DNA of 64,000 nt from assembly GCF_039822625.1 (NCBI RefSeq), contig NZ_JBDLLG010000011.1, forward strand, positions 1 through 64,000, read 5' to 3'. The DNA is from Marinimicrobium locisalis (GTDB lineage: Bacteria; Pseudomonadota; Gammaproteobacteria; Pseudomonadales; Cellvibrionaceae). Every line of letters starts with the position of its first letter. The first letter of the stretch is position 1. The notes below the pieces were generated by a model, which did no database searches, was not told the DNA's origin, and saw only the letters and a program-made list of their open reading frames with translations. Positions 16,992 through 34,347 of the stretch are shown one piece after another. The translations under genes were made by a program, and so were the position numbers.

Positions 16992-17486
16992 GTGGCATTA
17001 GGACTTGATGGCAAAAAAGCGATTGTCGCTGAAGTCCAGGAAGCTGCGAAGAGTGCTCTGTCTGCGGTAGTGGCCGATTCTCGCGGCGTTACCGTAAGCG
17101 ACATGACTACTCTGCGCAAAGAGGCCCGTGAATATGGCGTGTGGATGAAAGTCGTACGCAATACACTGGCCCGTCGCGCGCTCGAGGGTACTGATTACGA
17201 ATGCCTCAATGAGAGCTTCGTAGGCCCGACCCTGATTGCTTTTTCTAACGAACACCCCGGTGCGGGCGCCCGCATCCTCAAGGAGTTCGCGAAGAGCAAC
17301 GAGCACATGCAGATTAAATTGGCCGCCTTTGAAGGCGAGCAGGTCGAGTTCTCTATGTTGGCAACATTGCCGACTTACGACGAAGCCCTGTCCCAACTGC
17401 TAAGCGTGATGAAAGAAGCAGCTGCCGGCAAGTTGGTCCGCACTATCGCGGCCATCAGCGACAAGAAAGAAGAGGAAGCGGCGTAA
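16992..17486 (+). CDS. rplJ: 50S ribosomal protein L10
   Basis: Base of the L7/L12 stalk; with L7/L12 it represses its own mRNA. The 164-residue protein starts MALGLDGKKAIVAEVQEAAK at a GTG (16992) preceded by AGGAG at 16980-16984. A longer in-frame start at 16785 would add 69 residues unlike L10, and is rejected. The C-terminal helix that carries L7/L12 dimers is present (TLPTYDEALSQLLSVMKEA). Confidence 0.97.
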   Translation: MALGLDGKKAIVAEVQEAAKSALSAVVADSRGVTVSDMTTLRKEAREYGVWMKVVRNTLARRALEGTDYECLNESFVGPTLIAFSNEHPGAGARILKEFAKSNEHMQIKLAAFEGEQVEFSMLATLPTYDEALSQLLSVMKEAAAGKLVRTIAAISDKKEEEAA

Positions 17487-17546
17487 GCTACCGCCGCCTT
17501 CAACAGAACCCACGAGCTCTGAGCTCATATTTGTAGGAATAGCATC

Positions 17547-17921
17547 ATGGCTGTAAGTAAAGAAGATATCATTGAAGCGATTGCGGAAATGTCCGTAAAA
17601 GACGTGGTTGAGCTGGTCTCTGCAATGGAAGAGAAGTTCGACGTAAGTGCTGCAGCAGCAGTAGTCGCCGGCCCGGCTGGTGGCGACGCTGGCGGCGCCG
17701 CTGAAGAGAAGACCGAATTTGACGTTGTTCTGACCGGCTTCGGTGAGAAGAAAGTTAACGTCATTAAGGCGGTTCGGGAAATCACTGGTCTGGGCCTGAA
17801 AGAAGCCAAAGACATGGTGGAGAACACCCCGAAGGCTATCAAAGAAGGCGCTTCCAAAGAAGAAGCAGAAGAGGCCCAGAAAAAGCTGGAAGACGCTGGC
17901 GCTTCTGTCGAACTCAAGTAA
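17547..17921 (+). CDS. rplL: 50S ribosomal protein L7/L12
   Basis: Multicopy stalk protein that recruits translation GTPases. The 124-residue acidic protein has the N-terminal dimerisation domain (MAVSKEDIIEAIAEMSVKDV), an Ala/Gly-rich hinge near residues 37-51 and the globular C-terminal domain (EFDVVLTGFGEKKVNVIK). It lies 60 bases after rplJ and before an attenuator hairpin. Confidence 0.98.
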   Translation: MAVSKEDIIEAIAEMSVKDVVELVSAMEEKFDVSAAAAVVAGPAGGDAGGAAEEKTEFDVVLTGFGEKKVNVIKAVREITGLGLKEAKDMVENTPKAIKEGASKEEAEEAQKKLEDAGASVELK

Positions 17922-17963
17922 TTGGGTTCGTGCTTCGTCTGTCCAAAGTCGCATTTGGACCGG

Positions 17964-17994
17964 GGCTGGTGGGCTTTTGCCCGCCAGCCTTTTT
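17964..17994 (+). terminator. Attenuator between rplL and rpoB
   Basis: GGCTGGTGGGC at 17964-17974 pairs GCCCGCCAGCC at 17979-17989 (one U-G pair) around TTTT, followed by TTTTT. In E. coli a partial terminator at this point reduces rpoBC expression relative to the ribosomal genes. A second hairpin, CGGTCGT 18002-18008 with ACGACCG 18014-18020, follows and may be a processing site. Confidence 0.75.
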
Positions 17995-18168
17995 CCGTTT
18001 CCGGTCGTCGGTAACGACCGAAGTAGTGACCAGGCTCTGAAATAGCGCCTTGTCATAGTTTGGCTGCCGCGGACAAGAGTTCCGGTAGCACAGGGTAGAG
18101 CAACGACTCCAGAGATTAGCGCTTTCTCCTGGAATCAGCCCGATCCGTGAACAAGCTGGGGATTACAG

Positions 18169-22254
<4,086 letters not shown>

Positions 22255-22274
22255 CCCACTGCACCCACTACGGT

Positions 22275-22298
22275 GCGGGGCCGGCCAGCCGGCCCCGC
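22275..22298 (+). other. GC-rich hairpin between rpoB and rpoC
   Basis: GCGGGGCCGGC at 22275-22285 is a perfect inverted match of GCCGGCCCCGC at 22288-22298. No T tract follows, so it is not a terminator; RNA stability or processing is the likely role. Confidence 0.5.
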
Positions 22299-22349
22299 TG
22301 TGCGGAAACCGCGCACTGATGCCCACTAGAGCTTACTGGAGAAAACGCC

Positions 22350-26573
<4,224 letters not shown>

Positions 26574-26624
26574 CGGAAAAAGGCGGTACCCCAATGGGTT
26601 CCGAACGGGGAGGCCGGCTTCTGC

Positions 26625-26653
26625 TTGACGGCAGGGGTCGGCCTCATTACAAT
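26625..26653 (+). promoter_or_regulatory. Sigma-70 promoter of the str operon
   Basis: TTGACG at 26625-26630 and TACAAT at 26648-26653 with an exact 17-base spacer, followed by a GC-rich discriminator. It overlaps a GAGGCCG/CGGCCTC hairpin (26610-26645) that could act in the rpoC 3' end. Confidence 0.8.
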
Positions 26654-26750
26654 GCGCCACCCGCTTTTTCCAAAGTGGGGAGCGGAAAGCCGCTCTCTTT
26701 CATCAAGCCTTCTTTGAGAGGGCGTTTTTATACTTGTGGAGTTTATTTTC

Positions 26751-27122
26751 ATGGCAACGATCAACCAGTTGGTTCGTAAGCCGAGAAAACGCAGGGTTCA
26801 AAAGAGCGACGTTCCCGCTCTGCAAGCCAACCCTCAGAAGCGCGGTGTTTGCACCCGCGTTTACACCACCACGCCGAAGAAGCCCAACTCGGCCTTGCGT
26901 AAGGTTTGCCGTGTGCGCCTGACCAACGGCTTTGAAGTGTCTTCTTACATCGGTGGTGAAGGGCACAACTTGCAGGAGCACAGCGTTGTTCTGATCCGTG
27001 GTGGTCGTGTGAAGGACTTGCCGGGTGTGCGTTATCACACCGTGCGCGGTTCTCTGGACACCTCCGGGGTCAACAACCGTCGCCAGGGCCGTTCCAAATA
27101 CGGTACCAAGCGACCCAAGTAA
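26751..27122 (+). CDS. rpsL: 30S ribosomal protein S12
   Basis: Decoding-centre protein. The 123-residue protein has the two loops in which streptomycin-resistance changes arise, TTTPKKPNSALRKV (Lys43) and RGGRVKDLPGVRYH (Lys88), both wild type. ATG 26751 follows TGGAG at 26737-26741. An in-frame GTG at 26736 is too close to any ribosome-binding site. Confidence 0.98.
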   Translation: MATINQLVRKPRKRRVQKSDVPALQANPQKRGVCTRVYTTTPKKPNSALRKVCRVRLTNGFEVSSYIGGEGHNLQEHSVVLIRGGRVKDLPGVRYHTVRGSLDTSGVNNRRQGRSKYGTKRPK

Positions 27123-27263
27123 GCCGTCTCGCCCCTCGGGGCGACGGTTTCGATGCGTTTTCGGCGGTGCCTGCGGGCGCGAACCGAGTAAGGCTAAGCG
27201 CGGCACTTACTTTCTAAGAAGTGACCGGAGTCTTAGGCAAATCCTGAAGAGAGGCTATTTAAG

Positions 27264-27734
27264 ATGCCAAGAAGAAGAGTTGTCGCTAAGCGCGAAATTC
27301 TGCCGGATCCCAAATACGGCAATGTTACGCTGGCGAAGTTTATGAACCATGTGATGGTCAGTGGTAAGAAATCCGTGGCAGAGCGTATCGTATACGGCGC
27401 TCTGGAAACGGTAGAGTCGAAGCTCAACCGCAGCCCCGTGGAAGTGTTTGATGAAGCGCTTGAAAACATCGCTCCGCTGGTGGAAGTGAAATCCCGCCGC
27501 GTGGGTGGCGCTACCTACCAGGTGCCGGTTGAAGTGCGCCCGAGCCGCCGTACCGCCCTGGCGATGCGCTGGCTGGTGGACTTCTCCCGCGGTCGCAGCG
27601 AAAAATCCATGCCCCAGCGTCTGGCCGGTGAGCTGATTGACGCCTCCCAGGGCAAGGGCGCTGCGGTTCGCAAGCGTGAAGATGTACACCGTATGGCGGA
27701 AGCCAACAAGGCCTTCTCGCACTATCGTTTCTAA
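27264..27734 (+). CDS. rpsG: 30S ribosomal protein S7
   Basis: Nucleates assembly of the 30S head and contacts E-site tRNA; it is the autoregulator of the str operon in E. coli. The 156-residue protein begins MPRRRVVAKREILPDPKYGN and has the GGATYQVPVEVRPSRRTALA signature. The 141-base rpsL-rpsG gap holds a TCGCCCC/GGGGCGA hairpin at 27129-27144 and could host the S7 target; that is inference. Confidence 0.98.
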   Translation: MPRRRVVAKREILPDPKYGNVTLAKFMNHVMVSGKKSVAERIVYGALETVESKLNRSPVEVFDEALENIAPLVEVKSRRVGGATYQVPVEVRPSRRTALAMRWLVDFSRGRSEKSMPQRLAGELIDASQGKGAAVRKREDVHRMAEANKAFSHYRF

Positions 27735-27773
27735 GGCGAATGCCTGAAAACGTCGGTAGATTGAGAGGGTGAG

Positions 27774-27795
27774 GGCAGCCAAGGGGCTGCCTTTT
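27774..27795 (+). terminator. Attenuator-like hairpin between rpsG and fusA
   Basis: GGCAGCC at 27774-27780 pairs GGCTGCC at 27785-27791 around AAGG, followed by TTTT. It lies inside the str operon, so if active it must be partial. Confidence 0.5.
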
Positions 27796-27830
27796 CCCGT
27801 TTTAATGAATTATGAATTGGGGATACAGTC

Positions 27831-29951
27831 GTGGCACGTAAAACTCCTATCGCACGCTACCGGAATATCGGTATCGTTGCCCACGTCGACGCGGGTAAGA
27901 CAACCACAACTGAGCGCGTCTTGTTCTACACCGGCTTGTCGCACAAGGTAGGTGAGGTCCATGAGGGCGCGGCCACTATGGACTGGATGGAGCAGGAGCA
28001 GGAGCGGGGCATCACGATTACCTCTGCGGCGACCACCTGCTTCTGGAAGGGCATGGGCCAGCAGTTTGATCAGCACCGCATCAACATTATTGATACGCCC
28101 GGGCACGTCGACTTTACTATTGAGGTTGAGCGTTCTCTGCGGGTGCTTGATGGCGCGGTCGTTGTGTTGTGCGGCTCATCTGGTGTGCAGCCCCAGACAG
28201 AGACCGTATGGCGTCAGGCCAACAAGTACGAAGTTCCGCGCATGGTGTTCGTCAACAAGATGGACCGTACCGGCGCCAACTTTATGCGTGTAGTTGAGCA
28301 GCTGAAGACCCGTCTTGGTGCCAACGCCGTTCCGCTGCAGATGACCATCGGTACCGAAGAAGATTTTAAAGGGGTTGTTGACCTGGTGGAAATGAAGGCC
28401 ATTCTGTGGAATGAGTCTGACCTGGGTATGACCTTTGACTACGCCGACATTCCAGAAGAAATGAAGGAAACATGCGACAGCATGCGGGAAGTTTTGATGG
28501 AAGCGGCGGCTGAAGCCAACGACGAGTTGATGGAAAAGTACCTTGAAGAGGGGGAGCTGACCAACGACGAGATCAAGGCTGGCATCCGCTCTCGCACCCT
28601 GGAAAATGAAATTGTTCCGGTTCTGGGCGGCTCCGCCTTTAAGAACAAAGGTGTGCAGGCTGTGCTGGATGCGGTAATTGAATACCTGCCGGCTCCGAAC
28701 CAAGTTCGCCCGATTGAAGGTATTCTCGATGACGGGAAAGACACCGTTGCGACTCGCGGTGCCGACGACGAGGCGCCGTTCGCCGCTCTGGCGTTCAAGA
28801 TTGCCACAGACCCCTTTGTGGGCACCTTGACGTTCTTCCGGGTTTATTCCGGTAAGCTCAATTCCGGTGATTCGGTATTTAACCCGGTCAAGAGCAAAAA
28901 GGAGCGTGTTGGTCGGATGGTGCAAATGCACTCCAACAACCGCGAAGAGATCAAAGAAGTGCTGTCCGGCGATATCGCCGCGGCGGTTGGTCTGAAAGAT
29001 GTAACGACCGGGGACACCCTGTGCGACCCCAATAACGTGATTACCCTGGAGCGTATGGAGTTCCCTGATCCGGTAATCCACGTGGCGGTTGAACCTAAGA
29101 CCAAGGCTGACCAGGAAAAAATGGGTGTGGCACTAGGTAAATTGGCTCAGGAAGACCCCTCTTTCAGCGTCAAGACCGACGAAGAAAGCGGCCAGACCAT
29201 TATCGGTGGTATGGGCGAGCTGCACCTGGACATCATTGTTGACCGCCTGCGTCGCGAATTTAAGGTTGAAGCCAATATCGGTAAGCCACAAGTGGCGTAC
29301 CGTGAAGCCATTCGCAACACCTGTGAGATCGAAGGCAAGTTTGTTCGTCAGTCCGGTGGTCGCGGTCAGTACGGTCACGTATGGATTCGGTATGAGCCGG
29401 GCGAAGATAGCGAAGCTGAAGGTTTGGAGTTTGTGAACGAAATCGTTGGCGGCGTGGTTCCGAAGGAATACATTCCCGCGGTTCAGAAGGGTATCTCTGA
29501 GCAAATGCAGAACGGTGTTTTGGCCGGTTATCCGCTGCTGGGTCTGAAAGCGACGCTGTACGACGGTTCCTATCACGATGTTGACTCCAACGAGATGGCC
29601 TTTAAAATTGCGGCTTCTATGGCCACCAAAAAATTGGCACAGCAGGGCGGAGCCGTACTGCTTGAGCCGATGATGAAGGTCGAGGTGGTAACCCCTGAGG
29701 AAAACATGGGTGATGTTGTGGGTGACCTCAACCGTCGCCGTGGTCTGATTCAGGGCATGGAAGAAAGTGTTTCCGGTAAGGTTGTAAATGCCGAAGTACC
29801 GCTTGCGGAGATGTTTGGTTACGCGACCGACTTGCGCTCGGCAACACAGGGTCGTGCGACCTACGCCATGGAGTTCCTGGGCTACGCCGAAGCGCCGCGC
29901 AATGTGGCCGACGAAGTTATCGCTAAGAGCAAGGTTTCTAGCGACAATTGA
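27831..29951 (+). CDS. fusA: Elongation factor G
   Basis: GTPase that drives translocation and, with RRF, ribosome recycling. The 706-residue protein starts at GTG 27831 and has AHVDAGKTTTTER (G1), DTPGHVDFT (G3) and NKMDRTG (G4), then domains II-V ending in EMFGYATDLRSATQGRATY. Between rpsG and tufA, as in the str operon of E. coli. Confidence 0.98.
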   Translation: MARKTPIARYRNIGIVAHVDAGKTTTTERVLFYTGLSHKVGEVHEGAATMDWMEQEQERGITITSAATTCFWKGMGQQFDQHRINIIDTPGHVDFTIEVERSLRVLDGAVVVLCGSSGVQPQTETVWRQANKYEVPRMVFVNKMDRTGANFMRVVEQLKTRLGANAVPLQMTIGTEEDFKGVVDLVEMKAILWNESDLGMTFDYADIPEEMKETCDSMREVLMEAAAEANDELMEKYLEEGELTNDEIKAGIRSRTLENEIVPVLGGSAFKNKGVQAVLDAVIEYLPAPNQVRPIEGILDDGKDTVATRGADDEAPFAALAFKIATDPFVGTLTFFRVYSGKLNSGDSVFNPVKSKKERVGRMVQMHSNNREEIKEVLSGDIAAAVGLKDVTTGDTLCDPNNVITLERMEFPDPVIHVAVEPKTKADQEKMGVALGKLAQEDPSFSVKTDEESGQTIIGGMGELHLDIIVDRLRREFKVEANIGKPQVAYREAIRNTCEIEGKFVRQSGGRGQYGHVWIRYEPGEDSEAEGLEFVNEIVGGVVPKEYIPAVQKGISEQMQNGVLAGYPLLGLKATLYDGSYHDVDSNEMAFKIAASMATKKLAQQGGAVLLEPMMKVEVVTPEENMGDVVGDLNRRRGLIQGMEESVSGKVVNAEVPLAEMFGYATDLRSATQGRATYAMEFLGYAEAPRNVADEVIAKSKVSSDN

Positions 29952-29984
29952 TTTCTGACTTTTAGATATTAGAGGAAGAAGACA

Positions 29985-31211
29985 GTGGCAAAAGAAAAGT
30001 TTGAACGTAATAAGCCCCACATTAATGTGGGCACCATCGGTCACGTTGACCACGGTAAAACCACGCTGACTGCGGCGCTGACCCGCGTTTGCTTCGAAGC
30101 TTGGGGCAGTGGTTCCGCCATGGCCTTTGATGGCATCGACAATGCGCCGGAAGAGCGTGAGCGCGGTATCACCATCGCGACCTCGCACGTTGAGTACGAC
30201 TCACCGACCCGTCACTACGCTCACGTAGACTGCCCGGGCCACGCTGACTATGTGAAGAACATGATCACCGGTGCGGCTCAGATGGACGGCGCGATTTTGG
30301 TGTGTGGCGCGACTGACGGCCCGATGCCGCAGACTCGCGAGCACATCCTGCTGTCCCGCCAGGTGGGTGTACCGTTCATCGTTGTATTCCTGAACAAGGC
30401 TGACCTGCTGGCGGAAGATTGCGGCGGTGTAGGCACTGAAGAGTACAACGAGATGCTGGAGCTGGTCGAGATGGAGCTGCGTGAGCTGCTGTCCGACTAC
30501 GACTTCCCGGGCGACGACACGCCGATCATTGCCGGTTCCGCGCTGATGGCGCTAAACGGTGATGACGACAACGAGCTGGGCACCACCGCTGTTAAGAAGC
30601 TGGTTGAGAGCCTGGACGAGTACATTCCGGAGCCCGAGCGCGCCATTGATCAGCCGTTCCTGATGCCGGTGGAAGACGTGTTCTCCATCTCCGGTCGCGG
30701 TACCGTTGTGACCGGTCGTGTTGAGCGTGGTGTTGTGAAGGTGGGCGAAGAACTCGAAATCGTCGGCCTGAAAGACACCACCAAGACCGTATGTACCGGT
30801 GTTGAGATGTTCCGCAAAATGCTGGACGAAGGTCGCGCGGGCGAGAACGTGGGTGTTCTGCTGCGTGGTACCAAGCGTGACGAAGTTGAGCGTGGCCAGG
30901 TTCTGGCAAAGCCGGGTTCAGTAACCCCGCACGCGAAGTTCGAAGGCGAAGTCTACGTTCTGTCCAAAGACGAAGGTGGCCGTCACACGCCGTTCTTCAA
31001 GGGCTATCGTCCGCAGTTCTACTTCCGTACCACCGACGTGACTGGCGCTTGTGAGCTGCCGGAAGGCGTTGAGATGGTAATGCCGGGTGACAACGTGAAG
31101 ATGAACGTCACCTTGATCCATCCGGTAGCGATGGAAGAAGGTCTGCGCTTCGCGGTTCGCGAAGGCGGTCGTACCGTGGGTGCTGGCGTGGTCTCTAAGA
31201 TCATCGAGTAA
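29985..31211 (+). CDS. tufA: Elongation factor Tu, str-operon copy
   Basis: Encodes the same 408-residue protein as tufB (13148-14374). It starts at GTG 29985 after AGAGGAAG. By eye the DNA differs from tufB only in scattered silent bases in the first 190 or so and in the last sense codon (GAG versus GAA); about 1034 bases between show no difference. It is 33 bases after fusA and ends at a strong terminator. Confidence 0.98.
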   Translation: MAKEKFERNKPHINVGTIGHVDHGKTTLTAALTRVCFEAWGSGSAMAFDGIDNAPEERERGITIATSHVEYDSPTRHYAHVDCPGHADYVKNMITGAAQMDGAILVCGATDGPMPQTREHILLSRQVGVPFIVVFLNKADLLAEDCGGVGTEEYNEMLELVEMELRELLSDYDFPGDDTPIIAGSALMALNGDDDNELGTTAVKKLVESLDEYIPEPERAIDQPFLMPVEDVFSISGRGTVVTGRVERGVVKVGEELEIVGLKDTTKTVCTGVEMFRKMLDEGRAGENVGVLLRGTKRDEVERGQVLAKPGSVTPHAKFEGEVYVLSKDEGGRHTPFFKGYRPQFYFRTTDVTGACELPEGVEMVMPGDNVKMNVTLIHPVAMEEGLRFAVREGGRTVGAGVVSKIIE

Positions 31212-31230
31212 GCGCTTGTACGGCGTAAGA

Positions 31231-31253
31231 GGCCCCCTCGGGGGCCTTTTTTT
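31231..31253 (+). terminator. Rho-independent terminator of the str operon
   Basis: GGCCCCC at 31231-31237 pairs GGGGGCC at 31240-31246, followed by seven T at 31247-31253. Confidence 0.9.
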
Positions 31254-31367
31254 GTCTTTGCTCGTCTGGCCGTTGTGGCCAGGTGGTGGAGCTGTTAGCC
31301 GTAACTTATTGATTTTCCAATAAAATGGCGGAATATCGGATTTTCAAAGATAATTCCCGGACATCCC

Positions 31368-31396
31368 TTGACAGGGGGTTCCCTCGCCATTAGAAT
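31368..31396 (+). promoter_or_regulatory. Sigma-70 promoter of the S10 operon
   Basis: TTGACA at 31368-31373 (perfect consensus) and TAGAAT at 31391-31396 with a 17-base spacer and a GCGCC-type discriminator. The remaining leader before rpsJ is about 86 bases, shorter than the E. coli leader through which L4 acts. Confidence 0.85.
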
Positions 31397-31489
31397 TGCG
31401 CCTCCATTTTGCAGGGCATCAACGAGCCGAGCTCGCGCCATCGCCAATTTGGATAGTTCTTTAAAGTTTATTACTGGAGTTTGGTTCAC

Positions 31490-31801
31490 ATGCAGAATCA
31501 ACGCATTCGGATTCGCCTGAAGGCCTTTGATCATAAGCTCATCGATGCCTCTACCCAGGAAATTGTTGAGACCGCAAAGCGCACAGGCGCACAAGTCCGT
31601 GGCCCGATTCCGCTGCCGACTCGCAAAGAGCGCTTCACTGTATTGATCTCTCCGCACGTTAATAAGGACGCGCGTGATCAGTACGAGATTCGTACACACA
31701 AGCGTTTGCTGGACATTGTTGAGCCTACTGAAAAAACCGTTGACGCCCTGATGAAGCTGGACCTAGCTGCAGGCGTAGAGGTACAGATTAGTCTCGGCTA
31801 A
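31490..31801 (+). CDS. rpsJ: 30S ribosomal protein S10 (NusE)
   Basis: 30S head protein that also binds NusB and NusG in antitermination. The 103-residue protein starts MQNQRIRIRLKAFDHK at ATG 31490, with GGAG at 31476-31479. The TTG at 31481 would sit on the ribosome-binding site and is rejected. First gene of the S10 operon. Confidence 0.98.
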   Translation: MQNQRIRIRLKAFDHKLIDASTQEIVETAKRTGAQVRGPIPLPTRKERFTVLISPHVNKDARDQYEIRTHKRLLDIVEPTEKTVDALMKLDLAAGVEVQISLG

Positions 31802-31818
31802 TACAAAGTAAATGAAAT

Positions 31819-31834
31819 CCCGGCTTCGGTCGGG
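31819..31834 (+). other. TTCG-capped hairpin between rpsJ and rplC
   Basis: CCCGGC at 31819-31824 pairs GTCGGG at 31829-31834 across a stable TTCG tetraloop. It lies in the 101-base rpsJ-rplC gap. Likely an RNA structural element; no T tract. Confidence 0.45.
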
Positions 31835-31902
31835 CCTTGTGTAACGCTCTGAAATGGGCGGCCATAGCGGGTAAAAGCCCCGTACACTGAGAGGTTAGCA
31901 AC

Positions 31903-32547
31903 ATGACGATTGGTATTGTCGGCCGTAAGAGCGGCATGACTCGTATATTTACCGATGATGGTGTTTCCATTCCTGTTTCCGTGATTGAGGTCTCTCCCAA
32001 TCGCGTCACCCAGGTGAAGAATGTAGAAACCGACGGTTACTCTGCAGTGCAGGTAACGGTAGGGTCTCGTCGCGCCTCCCGTGTTACCAAACCCGCAGCG
32101 GGTCACTATGCGAAGGCGAATGCCGAAGCTGGCCGTGGCTTGTGGGAGTTGCGTAACGACACTCAAGAAGCTTTTGAAGTTGGTGCAGAGATTACGGTCG
32201 GAGCCTTCGAGGCCGGCCAGATGATCGATGTCACCGGCTCCTCCAAAGGTAAAGGTTTTGCCGGTACCGTTAAGCGTTGGAATTTTGCAATGCAAGACGC
32301 TACCCACGGTAACTCTCTTTCTCACCGTGCACCCGGTTCCATCGGACAATGTCAGACCCCGGGTCGCGTCTTTAAGGGCAAGAAGATGGCTGGACAGATG
32401 GGTTCCGAGCAGGTGACTGTTCAGAATCTGGAAGTCGTCCGCGTCGATGCTGAGCGCAATCTGCTGCTGGTCAAGGGCGCCATTCCCGGAGCTCCGGGCG
32501 GTGACGTCATTGTTCGTCCCGCAGTGAAAGCGCGCAGTAACGGTTAA
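31903..32547 (+). CDS. rplC: 50S ribosomal protein L3
   Basis: Early assembly protein whose long extension reaches the peptidyl-transferase centre. The 214-residue protein begins MTIGIVGRKSGMTRIFTDDG and has the GSIGQCQTPGRVFKGKKMAG signature, including the Gln that is methylated by PrmB in relatives. 101 bases after rpsJ. Confidence 0.97.
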   Translation: MTIGIVGRKSGMTRIFTDDGVSIPVSVIEVSPNRVTQVKNVETDGYSAVQVTVGSRRASRVTKPAAGHYAKANAEAGRGLWELRNDTQEAFEVGAEITVGAFEAGQMIDVTGSSKGKGFAGTVKRWNFAMQDATHGNSLSHRAPGSIGQCQTPGRVFKGKKMAGQMGSEQVTVQNLEVVRVDAERNLLLVKGAIPGAPGGDVIVRPAVKARSNG

Positions 32548-32566
32548 TGTCCGAGGGGAAACGACC

Positions 32567-33181
32567 ATGGAATTGAATATTGTAAAGCCCGATGGTGCCA
32601 AAGATACGCTTAACGTATCTGAGGTGGCGTTTGGTAAAGAATTTAATCAAGACTTGGTGCACCAGGCAGTCGTCGCCTTTATGGCAGGCGCGCGCCAAGG
32701 TACCAAGGCGCAGAAAACTCGCTCAGAAGTCTCCGGCGGTGGTAAAAAGCCCTGGCGTCAAAAGGGCACCGGCCGCGCTCGTGCGGGCACCATTCGCAGC
32801 CCGATCTGGCGTGCGGGTGGCAAGGCTTTTGCGGCCAAGCCCCGTAATTTTGAGCAAAAGCTGAATAAGAAGATGTACCGCGCCGCGCTGCGCTGCATTT
32901 TCTCCGAGCTGAATCGCCAGGATCGCCTGGTCATTGTGGAAGACTTCTCTGTTGAAGCGCCCAAGACCAAGAGCCTGGTTCAAAAGCTGGCCCAGTATGA
33001 TCTGTCGGAAGCGCTGATTGTGACTGAGGACGTGAACGAGAACCTTTACCTGGCATCACGTAACTTGCATAAAGTTGATGTGCGTGACGTTCAGGGTGTG
33101 GATCCGGTTGCCTTGATTGGGTTTGAAAAGGTTGTGGTCACCGTTCCGGCTCTGAAAAAGTTCGAGGAGATCCTGGGATGA
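32567..33181 (+). CDS. rplD: 50S ribosomal protein L4
   Basis: Lines the exit tunnel and, in E. coli, represses the S10 operon. The 204-residue protein has the tunnel loop KKPWRQKGTGRARAGTIRSP and a C-terminal domain typical of the family. Its stop overlaps the rplW start by four bases (ATGA). Confidence 0.97.
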   Translation: MELNIVKPDGAKDTLNVSEVAFGKEFNQDLVHQAVVAFMAGARQGTKAQKTRSEVSGGGKKPWRQKGTGRARAGTIRSPIWRAGGKAFAAKPRNFEQKLNKKMYRAALRCIFSELNRQDRLVIVEDFSVEAPKTKSLVQKLAQYDLSEALIVTEDVNENLYLASRNLHKVDVRDVQGVDPVALIGFEKVVVTVPALKKFEEILG

Positions 33182-33474
33182 ACCAAGAACGCATCTATAA
33201 AGTTTTGTTGGGGCCGGTAGTGTCCGAAAAATCCGCCATGGCGGGTGAGAACGGCAACCAGGTTGTCTTTAAGGTCTCTACCGATGCCAGCAAACTAGAA
33301 ATTAAAGCGGCCGTGCAGGCGCTGTTTGACGTCAAAGTGGAAAGTGTTCGCGTAATGAACGTGAAGGGTAAGACCCGTCGCACTCGCTTTGGCGTAGGCA
33401 AGCGCAGTGACTGGAAGAAGGCCTACGTTCGTCTTGAGCAAGGTCAGGATATCGACTTTGCGGTAGCTGAGTAA
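33178..33474 (+). CDS. rplW: 50S ribosomal protein L23
   Basis: Tunnel-exit protein that docks trigger factor and SRP. The 98-residue protein begins MNQERIYKVLLGPVVSEKSA and has the VKVESVRVMNVKGKTRR beta-hairpin region. Overlaps rplD; 13 bases before rplB. Confidence 0.97.
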   Translation: MNQERIYKVLLGPVVSEKSAMAGENGNQVVFKVSTDASKLEIKAAVQALFDVKVESVRVMNVKGKTRRTRFGVGKRSDWKKAYVRLEQGQDIDFAVAE

Positions 33475-33487
33475 GAGGATTGTTGCA

Positions 33488-34315
33488 ATGCCTATTGTAA
33501 AACGTAAACCAACCTCGCCCGGTCGCCGCTTTGTAGTAAGTGTCGTTAATCCGGATTTGCACAAGGGTGCTCCCTATGCGCCGCTGTTGGCCAAGAAGTC
33601 CAAGAGCGGTGGCCGTAACAATGCCGGCCGTATCACTACGCGTCACGTTGGCGGTGGTCATAAGCAGCACTATCGTGTGATCGATTTTCGTCGCAACAAA
33701 GACGGCATTCCGGCAAAAGTGGAGCGTTTGGAGTACGATCCGAACCGCACCGCTTATATCGCGCTGGTTTGTTATGCCGACGGTGAGCGCCGCTATGTGA
33801 TCGCCCCCAAAGGTTTGAAAGCGGGCGACAAGATCGAATCCGGTGATGCGGCGGCAATTAAAGTGGGTAATGCTTTGCCGTTGCGTAACATTCCAGTCGG
33901 TAGCACTGTACACTGCGTGGAGTTGAAGCCCGAAAAAGGTGCTCAGCTGGCTCGTTCGGCAGGTGCATCCGTGCAGCTGGTCGCACGGGACGGAACTCAC
34001 GCCACACTGCGTCTTCGCAGTGGTGAGACTCGCCGGGTATTGGTTAATTGCCGGGCGACATTGGGCGAAGTGTCCAACAGCGAATACAGCTTGCGCTCGT
34101 TGGGTAAAGCTGGTGCTAAGCGCTGGCGTGGTGTTCGTCCGACCGTTCGCGGTGTTGCGATGAACCCGGTTGACCACCCGCACGGTGGTGGTGAAGGCCG
34201 TACTTCTGGTGGCCGTCACCCGGTAACGCCTTGGGGTGTTCCTACCAAGGGTTACAAGACGCGCAAAAACAAGCGCACTACTAAGATGATTGTCCGCGGC
34301 CGCTCCAAGCGGTAA
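33488..34315 (+). CDS. rplB: 50S ribosomal protein L2
   Basis: Required for subunit association and peptidyl transfer. The 275-residue protein begins MPIVKRKPTSPGRRF and has the near-invariant MNPVDHPHGGGEGRTSGGRH segment, with its essential His, near residue 220. Confidence 0.98.
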   Translation: MPIVKRKPTSPGRRFVVSVVNPDLHKGAPYAPLLAKKSKSGGRNNAGRITTRHVGGGHKQHYRVIDFRRNKDGIPAKVERLEYDPNRTAYIALVCYADGERRYVIAPKGLKAGDKIESGDAAAIKVGNALPLRNIPVGSTVHCVELKPEKGAQLARSAGASVQLVARDGTHATLRLRSGETRRVLVNCRATLGEVSNSEYSLRSLGKAGAKRWRGVRPTVRGVAMNPVDHPHGGGEGRTSGGRHPVTPWGVPTKGYKTRKNKRTTKMIVRGRSKR

Positions 34316-34347
34316 CGGTAAATCAACAGCTGAAAGAGGAAGCAACA

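Noticed and set aside
22275..22298. rpoB-rpoC hairpin as a terminator
   Set aside because: There is no T tract and rpoC must be co-expressed; it is listed only as a hairpin.
29133..30188. 351-residue frame antisense to fusA and tufA
   Set aside because: It spans two real genes and the gap between them. Its beginning repeats the antisense frame of the other tuf copy, so it is a shadow.
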